From: Phymatolithon calcareum
Taxonomy: Eukaryota; Rhodophyta; Florideophyceae; Hapalidiales
Direction of reading: 5' to 3'
NCBI GenBank assembly: GCA_977006965.1
Contig: OZ345378.1
Location: forward strand, 1,240,001-1,304,000
DNA: 64,000 nt
The translations under genes and the position numbers were made by a program. The notes beneath the pieces were generated by a model, which was not told where the DNA came from, searched no databases, and saw only the letters and a program-made list of their open reading frames with translations. The first letter of the stretch is position 1. Each line of letters starts with the position of its first letter. Below, piece by piece: positions 10,824-19,899 of the stretch.

Positions 10824-11204
10824 GACCTGCACAAGCGGCGCAGGTCTAGTGCTAAGGTAGAGCGCATTGACGGCATCGTTGTATTAATGCGCGCTAACAA
10901 TAGAGGAATGGATCATTGCAAGAGCATATGCAAGCTACGCCGAACTACTCACCTTTTAATTTCCAAGCTCCCCTTTCAGCGTCTTGTCCGCGAGGTGACG
11001 CAGGACCTGGACAAAGCGGACGACTGGAAGGTGGAGGCATTCAGCGCGCTCCAGATGGCTGCTGAATCGTTCCTTGTCAATTTATTTGAAGAGAGCTACT
11101 TAGTTACACTTATAGCTAAAGTGGCGACGTTGCGAAAGGAACACATGAAAGTTGTTTTACGCATAAGGAACAATACGGGGAGAGTTGGTGAGATTGAGGT
11201 GTAG
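10824..11204 (+). CDS. CENP-A-like histone H3 fold protein (possibly decayed)
   Basis: The frame is open from just after TAG 10821-10823; the first ATG is at 10887, giving 105 residues. After a basic stretch (HKRRRSS upstream of the ATG) the product reads THLLISKLPFQRLVRE, matching the alphaN-alpha1 region of H3, then W-K-V-E-A-x-x-ALQMAAESFLVNLFEE (alpha2) and SYLVTLIAKVATL-RKEH (loop 2). The Trp before the A-L-Q block, the A-A-E, and SYLVTL resemble the centromeric variant CENP-A (AYLLTL) more than canonical H3 (TNLCAI). Canonical residues are lost in places, for example in the loop 2 and alpha3 region. It could be a divergent CenH3, or a captured and decaying copy. The authentic family role is to replace H3 in centromeric nucleosomes. 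It sits in the centre of the long-inverted-repeat element. Confidence 0.65.
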   Translation, partial: DLHKRRRSSAKVERIDGIVVLMRANNRGMDHCKSICKLRRTTHLLISKLPFQRLVREVTQDLDKADDWKVEAFSALQMAAESFLVNLFEESYLVTLIAKVATLRKEHMKVVLRIRNNTGRVGEIEV

Positions 11205-11289
11205 AGTGTTTCAAAATAAAGGCTTGCATCGCAAACATAAGGACGAATATGACGAAACATTGCCACCGAATCGATACGCAATATATTTC

Positions 11290-11640
11290 CTCACCAGCAT
11301 TGTCCAGTGTCAGTGATGAATCATTTCCGTCCGTGGACAAACCGTCAGCGCCCTCGCCTCTGTAATTGGCATACTTTCGGAGGCGTGCTATACTTTCAAT
11401 AATGTCAAGAACCGATTTGACATCATGAGCCTGCCCATTGCACTCTGACACAATTGAAGGGCAACATCAATCAAGCGAAGCAGCACGTCACGGACATAGA
11501 GCAACTTCTTTCATCGTCCCCAACGGCCATTTCCGTGAGCATGTGCAATGTCTTCGATGAAGCATTAACGTCCGTATGCAAGCCGTCGGCGCCGTAGGCC
11601 GTGCCAATTACTCTCCAAAACTTGAACGACGACACCTTTT
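11290..11640 (-). repeat. Diverged ~200-nt repeats, interior right, opposite orientation
   Basis: On the minus strand two diverged copies encode YRGEGADGLSTDGNDSS and YGADGLHTDVNASSKTL, clearly related to the plus-strand units at 9940-10580. The interior of the element is therefore itself an ancient, diverged inverted arrangement around the histone-fold ORF. Confidence 0.5.
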
Positions 11641-11799
11641 GATCGAGTATTAGTCTTTCTTGCGTGCCATAATCACGATAATGCATCTTGATCCCGGGCG
11701 CGGATGCGGGCGTTCTTCGGCTGTAGCGGCGCCCTCGCGACACGCTATGAGGCGTCGCACTGCAGTCTCATGCGACAGCCGCGTGAGTGCGGTGAGCAG

Positions 11800-12540
11800 C
11801 ATTGGCAGGGCGGTCAGGTGTGAGGCGGAAGGGCCTGGCAAGCGGTGCGTTGGGCGGTGCGCTTGGGATGGTAGTGCGTTGGGCGGTGCGCTAGGCTTGA
11901 CAGGGCGGCGGGATTGGCAGGCGGTGTGTTGGGCGGCCGGATTGGCAGCCGGTGTGTTGGGTGGCGGGCTTGGCAGGTCGGTTCGTTGGGCGGCGGCCTC
12001 GGCAGGGGGGTGTCTTGGGCGGCGGGCTTGGCAGTGCGGTTCGTTGGGCGGCGGGGGGTATTGGCAGGGTGGTGCGTTGGGCGGGGGGCTTGGCAGGCGG
12101 TGTGTTGTGCGGTGTGTTGTGCGGTGTGTTGGGCGGCAGGCGGTGTGTTGTGCGGCGTGTTGGGCGGCGGGCTTGACAGGGCGGTTCGTTGGGCGGCGGG
12201 GGGTATTCGCAGGGTGGTGCGTTGGGCGGGGGGCTTGGCAGGCGGTGTGTTGTGCGGCGTGCTGGGCGGCGGCGTTCGGCGGCTGGCTTGGCAGGGCGGT
12301 GCGTTGGGCGGCGGGATTGACAGGGCGGTTCGTTGGGCGGCGAGCTTGGCAGGCAGTGCGATGGACGGCGGGAGTGCGGTATGTTGCGGGGCGGGCTTGG
12401 CAGGGTGGTGCGTTAGGCGGCGGGCTTAGCAGGCCGTGTGTTGGGCGGTGTGTTGGGCGGTGTGTTGGGCGGTGTGTTGGGCGGCGGGCTAGGCAGGGCG
12501 GTGCGTTGGGCGGCGGGCGGTTGGGCGGCGGCGGACAATT
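11800..12540 (-). repeat. GC-rich minisatellite, extended right side
   Basis: The same roughly 29-bp unit as the left arm, in inverse orientation (GGCAGGGCGGTGCGTTGGGC), continues inward of the 499-bp arm for several hundred bases. The right side therefore carries more repeat units than the left. Long frames on both strands are low-complexity. Confidence 0.8.
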
Positions 12541-12673
12541 TGAACAGGGCGGGAAGTGGTATGAAAAAGTTTGCTGAAAGGTCCTGGTCCAGGGCCGGTG
12601 GGGGCTATTGGCCCCACGGAGCGCCACGGCGGCGCCACGGCACCTGCAAAAGTCGGGTCGGATAAGGTCGAGT
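12175..12673 (-). repeat. Right arm of the long inverted repeat
   Basis: Inverse complement of 9288-9786 with constant registration and very high identity. It ends where the two outer flanks diverge, near the GGTCGAG motif. Confidence 0.85.
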
Positions 12674-13608
12674 CGAGTATCAGAAGACGATGAGAAGAGG
12701 ATTTTCAGGAGAATCCTCTGCCGTTTTAGTGCATCCGTTACGCATTACATAGGACTGGTGCATTATGAGCACTATGACTGTAGTAACAGTACTCATAGTG
12801 CATTGAGCGCAGTCATTTTAAACGATGCCTCCAGACACGCCTGTTCTGTTGTTGCGCGCGGGTTCCAAGGCATACAGTATCTCCTTTCGCTTCACCAATG
12901 CGCCAGTAAGTCAGCGTCCTCGACACCGAGTGCCTGTATTTGTAGGCAGATTCGAGTTCTGCTTTCTCCCCAAGGAAGTGAAGTCAAACGAAACAACGAA
13001 GGGCGCTTGGAAGGGTACAGTAAGCCAGGCAGGAGGGTGCTAATGCTTATGATAGGTATAGTGCATAAATACAAACGGTCTGAAGTCGACAAAATTGTTT
13101 CTCGCTGTAGGTAATTCTTCTCTTTTGAGAGTTCTGGCGACATCTCTCCAAAAATGCGCTTTTTCCGAGCACACGTCCTTGATGTCAGCTTGAAATTTGG
13201 ATAAAATCCATTTTTGTTCATTGTCGTCGTTGAGGTCAATATCCGAGCCAGCAGGGATTGTTCTGATCCTTCTCTGATAATCAATTTTTATAAATTCTAT
13301 TCTAGAATGTGCCCATGAACAATGTGACTACCAGCGTACTGCCAAGTTGCGTGTTTTTAGTGTTGCCATCGATTGCTACATACATATAGCCTGGCACTAG
13401 TTTCGACGGCATTGACGAGTTTAACACAAGGCATTGTAAGAGGAAGGAAAGTGTCATTGTTGCGGGAATGGATCATCTAACCACCACATCTTGAACTACT
13501 CATACTCTCTGCTCCATTGCATCGGCCACTATCGCCCTCTAGATTTCTCATTGTTTCCCAGACTCATAACTCTACTCTATCAACATAATATATATATACA
13601 GTAAAACA
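12674..13608. other. Intergenic between mobile elements
   Basis: Overlapping short frames on both strands, none recognisable. Around 12755-12805 there is an imperfect inverted repeat based on GCACTATGA and TCATAGTGC. Otherwise I see nothing. Confidence 0.4.
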
Positions 13609-13612
13609 ATAG

Positions 13613-14000
13613 CCCACGTGCATGGGGCATGCGATTTTTCGCATATAAGGAAAATGTACATTTTTGATAGCAACATTGTGCTTTTTTAAACTTTTTGTCC
13701 TTGTTGAAAATCCTGTTGAACTGTCGAGCATCATAAAAATATCAGCTATGATTACAAAGTTACATGCGAAATATCGCATATAACTGGTTTACTCATAGCT
13801 CGCCTTCTTTTCGATAAAATGTCTTTAGTTCTATAGAGCAATAAAGGAGTCTTCTGAAGGCGAAGAGCATCTGTATAGAAGGCAGACAGCCCTCTTCGAT
13901 TATCAACAGGAAAAAAATTGGAAAACCGGCGATATTCTACGAGCTGTGAAGTTTTCTTTGCTTGATATGCGATTAATCGCATATAAGGTCTGCACGTGGG
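13613..14000. mobile_element. 388-bp MITE, copy 2
   Basis: Same length, orientation and ends (CCCACGTGCA / TGCACGTGGG) as 7653-8040, here flanked by the 4-bp direct repeat ATAG (13609-13612 and 14001-14004). The different duplication at each copy shows two independent insertions. The near-identity implies recent activity. Confidence 0.85.
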
Positions 14001-14004
14001 ATAG

Positions 14005-14711
14005 TCATCGATAGTGTATAGAAGTCAAAAGAGAGACAATAAGGCTTACTCAGTTTCGGGAGAGATATTTATTTCCACCCACTCGCATTAGATGTGAATA
14101 GAAGCATCTGCCCAAGTTTTGAACGTAGGCTGCAGAACCGTACACTGACAATCGCAGAGGTATGTGAAGCTACCCCCCCACAAGGTCCATGAGTCACCTC
14201 ACCCGCTTGCTTCACGTCCGCCTTATCCCAAAACTGTCAACCGCTAGGATACTGTTAACCTGAGTTAGCAACGAATATTTCGTACTAAAGTTCTTAGCAT
14301 TAATGAGATAAATTTCAGGTGGGACATATTGTCTTCGGCTGTCGAGGGCAAGTAGCTCTATGTCAAAATTATTGTGGCAAGACGCATCTATATCACACAG
14401 CTTCACTAATCTCTATCGAGATCAACCCCAAGTCTTCAGAAATATTAAAGGGGTCGGCACGAGCGCACTTCAAGTACCGGGTGTCCGATCCTCCGTACAC
14501 CAACACTCTCTTCACCGACGTGCAATGCGACTTTTTACATTAATTTGTACGCCATTGAAATACGAAGTTACTTTCTAGAAACCATTTCCGAACTCCTTTT
14601 TGTTGTCTTTAAAACAAAGACGAAGTCGAGCAAAGTCAGAGCACAATAAATGTTTTATTTTCTAAAAGCTCTAGACACGCGTTACTGAGAAAACTCCCTT
14701 GGGCTAAACCG
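14005..14711. other. Intergenic
   Basis: No gene recognised. Short frames overlap each other without family features. The downstream flank of the small acidic protein gene lies at the right end. Confidence 0.4.
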
Positions 14712-15152
14712 TCAGAGTAAATCGTCATCGCAATCATTATCGACGTCTTCATCGATTTCATCCTCGTCCGACTCTGGCTCTTGGTATACCTCATACTCGA
14801 TGTCATCCACATTGTTGTCGTTGTTGTTTGCCGAGTCTTGACTTGGTGATCCCTGTTCGCCTTGAGATTCCGCGGTTTCAGAAGCAACAGCTCCATGAAT
14901 GTCAGTACCGGCTGTAACAGCGGCCGCAATAGCCGCTATTACAGCTGCTCCAGCCTGGACCTTTTCGAAGGCCGTTACCAATTGCTTTTTGGTCAAAGTA
15001 TTCTCAATTTGGACCTCAGCTGCCTTGAACTCATCCCTGGTCATTTTACCCTTAGAATATTCTGCCGCCAGCGACTGCAGTAAGCTTTCACGATCCGCTA
15101 CGTTTTCGGGGCGCGAAAAATTCCTCTTTCGTCGTGACCCAAAGAAACTCAT
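14712..15152 (-). CDS. Small acidic-tailed protein with SHOCT-like helix pair
   Basis: A 146-residue product from the ATG at 15152. An upstream in-frame start at 15263 would add 37 residues, but the shorter form begins MSFFGSRRKR, a natural N-terminus. The N-terminal region is basic. Residues about 20-55 carry a helical pattern with G-K-M-T-x-x-E-F-K near its middle, reminiscent of the short SHOCT motif. An Ala-rich hydrophobic segment follows (about residues 69-88), possibly membrane-associated. The last 55 residues are Asn/Asp/Glu-rich and strongly acidic. I cannot assign a function; the SHOCT resemblance is weak. Confidence 0.5.
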   Translation of the reverse strand: MSFFGSRRKRNFSRPENVADRESLLQSLAAEYSKGKMTRDEFKAAEVQIENTLTKKQLVTAFEKVQAGAAVIAAIAAAVTAGTDIHGAVASETAESQGEQGSPSQDSANNNDNNVDDIEYEVYQEPESDEDEIDEDVDNDCDDDLL

Positions 15153-16446
15153 TTTTCTTGTGTCGGTACAGAGCGCTCGATTAAAGACTGTTGCAAAAGG
15201 TAAGCTACCTCTACTACTGTCTTGCGCCGAAGGAGTCACCAGACTTGGCAAGTATTGTGCCAAGCAGTTCGAAGAAGACTCGGTCGTGGAGATATCACAA
15301 GCCCTTTTCTATGCAGATCTTTCCCAATACAGGTGTGTCCGGTCTGCAGGTAATTGGTATGACATCATCAATAACTAGGCATGTATTTGCTAATGCGCAC
15401 CTGCTGTGTGGACAAAAGAGGGGGATTTTTGAGGGCAGAAGCACAATAATAGCAGTGACGGCGCGCATGACTGCAGAGGTGCATCGAGATATTCTGAAAC
15501 AGGCGCATATTTTTAGTGTACACGTTCACATCATGAACGTGTACATGAAAAATATGGTTCATTTCGATGTGTCACCATTCTGCGAGCTAGAAAAATTTGA
15601 GGAAGTATCCGTGAGTGATGTACCGGACCTACACATACAAGCGGCGTCAAACTTGCTAATGTTGGCATATTCAAAATGCATACTGCACACATCAAAAGCC
15701 TGCTTCGAGAGAGACCATGCTGTATTGTTTCCCTTCGTATTCGTTGAGCAGCGTCACTCAGCATCTCAGTCGAGTTATTCAACTGACTGCTTTGAATGTC
15801 GAGAAGTGCGCGAATGTGCTGCGTGCTACAAAGGAGGGGAAATTACACCGTAAAAGATACATTCAGACACTTGGCGACCATTTTACCTTAGTCCAACTGG
15901 CTTTTATATCCATTTACTACACCCTGAGCGTTCAGGTCTGATGCAATAAGGGTACACGTAACTGCTAAATGGGGGAACATGAATAGTTTCGTGTCAATAC
16001 CCAAATGGTTCGACGACGCTTAAGAGCAGTATTAGGAGGACCACGATGAACTTCCACAATACACACGAACAGGTGAGTTGCATAGTTGTGAGAGAACAAC
16101 AACCGAAATACATGCTGCTGCTCAGCAAAACGATAAGCACCAACTTGGTCTGCTTGAGTGTGCGGATTTCACAACACTGCGGAGTTGCGTTGCTTTGGCT
16201 CGAATACAGCGAATTCCATTTGACACAACCCAGCAGGCCGGTGGTCAGCATTGGATGTTAATGATTCTCCCGTAGACTTCCTGATCACCTGCTCTACTGC
16301 ACCACATGTGACAGTCCATAATGGAGATTCTACTGGCAAGAAAGAATGTTTTCGTCAGACACGGTGCTACCGTTCCGATGTTAAAATTTAGAATTCTCGA
16401 CTTTCCGGGCGTATTTTATGCTACAGTTCACAACGCTTACTCATCA
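15153..16446. other. Intergenic with weak ORF
   Basis: A plus-strand frame at 15191-15853 (220 codons) has no recognisable domain and overlaps opposite-strand frames and a hairpin, so I do not call it a gene. No other feature except the hairpin at 15506-15556. Confidence 0.4.
15506..15556. repeat. Imperfect 23-bp-arm hairpin
   Basis: A perfect 12-bp stem TGTACACGTTCA (15517-15528 with 15534-15545, 5-nt loop) is extended by nine further paired bases (CATATTTTT / AAAAATATG) after a two-base mismatch. Confidence 0.7.
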
Positions 16447-18507
16447 CTATGAACCACTACCTGCCACGGCAATAGAGCCATACTCCTTCAGCGCATCAAT
16501 ACCCCTCACCTCCTTCGGCAATAGCGGCATTCGAGTGATATGAAACTCGTCGGTAGGATAAAGCTCATCAATTTGATCGAGGTATTTCTTCTGCATTCTT
16601 GACCGGGTTTTCAAAATGGAGACAATATCCTTTTCTTCAGGGTTCATCAGTTGGTTCACCAGCACATTGCGCACATTAATGTCCATTTCACACAACTGCT
16701 GAACCAACCTCTCCGTCTCGTAAACAGACAGAAACTCTGCAATCGCCACGCAAACAAAGGTTGTTTTCTCGTGATCTGTCAGAATGGCAGACACCTCTTC
16801 CAAAGATCGTCGCGCCTTCGCTAGCTTCTCCTCAGCCTCCCGCACTTTGCTCTCCATCATAGCGTCGCCCGCCGTCACCATGGACAACATTGGTTGCAGG
16901 CGCTGCTTTAGCGCTTCGAATTTTGCGAGCGCCTTATCGGCGACGGCCGGAAATCCAAGCAATCGCAGAGTATGTCCCGTTGGTGCCGTGTCAAACACTA
17001 CTACGTCAAACTCGAGGGTGCGAGCAAGTTTTGCAATTTCCGCGAATGACACTGCTTCGTCAATACCAGGGACAGAAGTGACAAGCTGACGGATGGCATC
17101 AATTGGCAGAGGACCTATTCCTCCCGGCCCACCGCCCATTCCATTCGCTTGAGACAAATTATTAACGAAACCTTCGGCCGCATCTGACGCGTCGACTTCG
17201 AGCGCATACAACTTTTGATAGGCCGTAATTTTCGTCGGCGACGTTCCGCTAGAAATCTTCTGTGCAAACGCGTCAGAAAGGTTGTGCGCAGGATCTGTAG
17301 AAACAATGAGCACTTTCTTTCCCTTGCTTTCTAACGCAACGGACACAGAGCTGCTCGTTGTCGTTTTTCCCACACCGCCCTTTCCACCGACAAACACCCA
17401 GCGCAGGTTGCTGTCATCGACGATATTCCTGAGACTTCCTTCGTACTCCTCGAGGTCATTCATCCCTTCCATACCATTGAAGAACTGTGGTTTTTCGTCA
17501 AGAATCAATTTTGAGTAGTTTTTAAGTGCCTCTGAACCTCGGACTTCACCAGAGAGCAATGGCATAGGCGTGATGTGGAAATCTTCGCCGTAAAGCTCCG
17601 CGACCTGTTCCAAGTATTTGATCTGCATTGCCATTCGCGCTTTGTACAGGGCTTTTGCACGCGACTCGTCTTCAATATCACCAGTTCGAATAACTTGGTT
17701 CACGATAATATTGCTGACAGTGATCTTGAACTTTCCAAGTTCTTGCACAAGGCGCTCAGTCTCAAACACGGACAAAAACTCGGGTATGCAAACGCAAACA
17801 AAAGTGCATTTGGTCTTGTCCGCAAAAGTAGCCTTAATATCCCGGGTTGTACTCTCCAATTCAGCTAGCCTGTCGCGCATATCATTGAAGTCAAGCCCTG
17901 GCAAGCCCATGGTGGACGCCATGGTGCCGACCATAGAACCGAAGCGATCAATGAGGCCCTGACAGAAACCGAGACCTTTTTCTAACAGAGCAGGGAATCC
18001 CAGCAAACGCATGGTATGTCCAGTTGGAGCGGTATCGAAGATGACAACGTCGTAGCTCATGTCGCGCACGCTCTTCATGAGCGTTCCGAACGCCATCGCC
18101 TCATCAATTCCAGGCACGGCATTGCCCATTTCGGAAATCATAGCACGTGCAGCCTGTTCGCCACCGAGTGCGTCAACAAGATCTGCGGGTACCGCACCGT
18201 TCATGGCGCTTGGGGAGGGGAGATCGGAGGCGGCTGGCGGTTCCACTTCCATGGCGTCAAGGTTTTCAAAGCCGCGAACGCGGGTGGGCGTCCGTGAAAA
18301 TTTTTGTGCAAAGGCGTCAGACAAATTGTGCGCAGGGTCGGTGGATACGAGAAGTACGGACTTCCGCGTGGAAGCCAGTGCGATCGCTACCGAGCAGGAG
18401 GTTGTTGTCTTGCCAACTCCTCCCTTTCCACCGACAAAAATCCATTTCAAAGTCTCCGATTCCGTCAGATTTCGGAGTGAACGCTCTAGCTCAGTCGAGG
18501 ACTCCAT
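16447..18507 (-). CDS. Tandem two-domain Get3/ArsA-type ATPase
   Basis: A 686-residue protein made of two homologous ArsA/Get3 ATPase domains in one chain. Each has a deviant P-loop GGKGGVGKTTTS, a switch I DPAHNLSDAF and a switch II DTAPTGHT. Each ends with the family pattern HIT-x-MPLL-x-x-EVRG. Eukaryotic Get3/TRC40 is normally a single-domain homodimer joined by a zinc held in a CxxC motif and delivers tail-anchored proteins to the ER. Here neither domain shows the CxxC; the region before KYLEQ/KYLDQ has no cysteine pair. A Met-rich stretch (GSMVGTMASTMGLPG) in domain 1 fits the client-binding helices. The start is ATG 18507. An alternative upstream exon (ATG near 18634, 40-nt GT-AG intron) would add about 30 residues. 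Bacterial ArsA is also tandem, so an arsenite role cannot be excluded, but I see no ArsA-type cysteine triad. Confidence 0.9.
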   Translation of the reverse strand: MESSTELERSLRNLTESETLKWIFVGGKGGVGKTTTSCSVAIALASTRKSVLLVSTDPAHNLSDAFAQKFSRTPTRVRGFENLDAMEVEPPAASDLPSPSAMNGAVPADLVDALGGEQAARAMISEMGNAVPGIDEAMAFGTLMKSVRDMSYDVVIFDTAPTGHTMRLLGFPALLEKGLGFCQGLIDRFGSMVGTMASTMGLPGLDFNDMRDRLAELESTTRDIKATFADKTKCTFVCVCIPEFLSVFETERLVQELGKFKITVSNIIVNQVIRTGDIEDESRAKALYKARMAMQIKYLEQVAELYGEDFHITPMPLLSGEVRGSEALKNYSKLILDEKPQFFNGMEGMNDLEEYEGSLRNIVDDSNLRWVFVGGKGGVGKTTTSSSVSVALESKGKKVLIVSTDPAHNLSDAFAQKISSGTSPTKITAYQKLYALEVDASDAAEGFVNNLSQANGMGGGPGGIGPLPIDAIRQLVTSVPGIDEAVSFAEIAKLARTLEFDVVVFDTAPTGHTLRLLGFPAVADKALAKFEALKQRLQPMLSMVTAGDAMMESKVREAEEKLAKARRSLEEVSAILTDHEKTTFVCVAIAEFLSVYETERLVQQLCEMDINVRNVLVNQLMNPEEKDIVSILKTRSRMQKKYLDQIDELYPTDEFHITRMPLLPKEVRGIDALKEYGSIAVAGSGS

Positions 18508-18882
18508 ACTTTGCGCACGCCAGAAGACACGGTCTGGACTCCAAAGTGGTGAAACAAATACCTTGGACTGCAATCAACAAAAAGCTAGGACAGCAATGAC
18601 GACCTACCTGCTTCGCCATTTCACACATGGTCTTACAGTTCTTGCCTAGACGCACGTGGCACGTATCATACCACTTGAAAAACTTCTAAACTCGAAACTA
18701 TTTTGAAATATTTTCATGTCGCTGACAAATAGTCCAAAAATTGCAAGAAACAAGTGCGTGATTGTCTGCATGGGAAATCGAACTCTTCCATATCTATTTT
18801 GAAGCGGAGGACAGTTTTCCCCCCCAAGTTGCGTTGCGTTACCCATCCCCTCTTTTCGGTCTGGCACATCCGGCCAGACGCC
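18508..18882. promoter_or_regulatory. Divergent intergenic region, Get3-like / LEO1
   Basis: The 375 bp between the two divergent start codons should contain both promoters. No TATA box is convincing. A GCAG acceptor-like site and a GTAGGT donor-like site near 18571-18612 may reflect a tiny 5' intron of the ATPase gene. Confidence 0.5.
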
Positions 18883-19899
18883 ATGTCGTCGGAGTCAGAC
18901 GACGACGGCTCGATAGACATCAAGCGGTCCTCAAGGAAAGGGGGAGAAAATGCCACCCAGCGAATCACGAATCTTTCGGATGATTCCTCTGACGACGGCC
19001 GCCTGCATGATCCTATAACCCCAGTTCGGTCCAATCACGGAAAGAAGCGGCATCGCAGCGAAGACGACGAAGACTCATCGACCGACGAGCGCCCTAGCAA
19101 GCGCACTGTTGTTGATGCGCACGAACGCCGAGTGTTGAAGCGCAAACTTTCTGACATTAGCGTCGACATCCTACATTTCCCACCCACTCTGCCGGTGCCG
19201 CTAACCATTGCCGGCAAAGGCACAACCAAGAACACTGGCGCGATTCCTGTTTCTTTCCGGCCACTCAAGAACATTCGCGGAAACCCCTCAGTAGCGCTCT
19301 TTCGCGCCCTGGAGCGTGGTCCCTGTGCCCTGCCCGACGTGCTCGAGTCGAACGCCAACCTGGTCACCTGGCCCGATGGCACACGTACCCTTGTAGTAGG
19401 TGATGAGCAGTACACAATTGTGAGCGACACGCTCGTATCTGACTTCTTCATCTTCCGCAAGGGTGAAGATGTGCAGACGTTTGAGTCGCGTGTGAAGTCT
19501 GTCGGTAGAGTACAACCCTGCTCCCTAGGCGGAATGCGAACGCAAATGGCACTATCAAAGGCTGGTGGAAGTGGTCGTAAGGAGCCGAGGAAGATTATGC
19601 TCACCATGAAGGAAGGCGGTGAGCATGAGGAGAAACTTGCAAAGGAGGCAAGCACTCGGAAGGAGCGTGAGCGGATGAAACAGGATGCGAAGAGGCGCAG
19701 CACCATTGACCGTCATCATCCGAGAACTTCTAGGCAATCCTCCGTGCAATATGATAGTGAACCCGAGGCAAGCGATGGGGAAGCGGATCGCATGGCCGAA
19801 CAGCAGCGACGCCATCGCTATGCGGAATTGTCTGTCAAGAATAGAAAAGCGGGACGCAGAAAGGTTCTGGGCAGTGACGATGAAAGTGACTCTGAATGA
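18883..19899 (+). CDS. LEO1: LEO1 homologue, Paf1 complex subunit
   Basis: A 338-residue nuclear protein from the ATG at 18883. The N-terminal 90 residues are acidic and Ser-rich. The conserved LEO1 core includes ESNANLVTWPDGT (about 155-167), then a strand-rich part ending DFFIFRKGEDVQTFE, and a R-x-x-M-x-L-S-K stretch. Next comes a charged helix rich in K-E-R-E-R-M, then the C-terminal K-N-R-x-A-G-R-R and final SDDESDSE. The order and the acidic ends match LEO1, which binds PAF1 in the Paf1 elongation complex and promotes histone modification during transcription. It lacks introns. It is divergent from the Get3-like gene. An upstream in-frame ATG at 18754 is less likely because the shorter form starts with the family's typical acidic tail. 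Confidence 0.8.
   Translation: MSSESDDDGSIDIKRSSRKGGENATQRITNLSDDSSDDGRLHDPITPVRSNHGKKRHRSEDDEDSSTDERPSKRTVVDAHERRVLKRKLSDISVDILHFPPTLPVPLTIAGKGTTKNTGAIPVSFRPLKNIRGNPSVALFRALERGPCALPDVLESNANLVTWPDGTRTLVVGDEQYTIVSDTLVSDFFIFRKGEDVQTFESRVKSVGRVQPCSLGGMRTQMALSKAGGSGRKEPRKIMLTMKEGGEHEEKLAKEASTRKERERMKQDAKRRSTIDRHHPRTSRQSSVQYDSEPEASDGEADRMAEQQRRHRYAELSVKNRKAGRRKVLGSDDESDSE

Larger units (their letters stand above)
9288..12673. mobile_element. 3.4-kb long-inverted-repeat (foldback-like) element
   Basis: Two 499-bp arms (9288-9786 and 12175-12673) are inverted copies with no net indel: every left position plus its right partner sums to 21961. Over most of the arm both copies encode the same roughly 150 residues, so identity is near complete. 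The arms are GC-rich minisatellite; the interior (9787-12174) is different sequence with further opposed repeats and a histone-fold ORF. Arms made of tandem repeats resemble foldback elements. I found no clear target duplication, so a local inverted duplication is an alternative. It begins 26 bp after the CAGGGG-ended element finishes its flank. Confidence 0.65.

Noticed and set aside
11650-12627. Long minus (325 aa) and plus (305 aa) open frames across the GC-rich repeat
   Set aside because: Both frames are open only because the minisatellite lacks stops; they encode Pro/Ala/Thr/Arg or Gly/Ala/Trp/Arg low-complexity strings.
15191-15853. 220-codon plus-strand ORF
   Set aside because: No domain, overlaps a hairpin and opposite frames, and has ordinary random composition.
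18507-18640. A 40-nt intron and upstream exon for the Get3-like gene
   Set aside because: The GT-AG ends fit, but no branch site is clear and 40 nt is far shorter than the other introns here; kept only as an alternative.
19035-19706. 223-codon antisense frame over LEO1
   Set aside because: A shadow of the LEO1 reading frame; Ser/Arg-rich composition follows from the sense codons.
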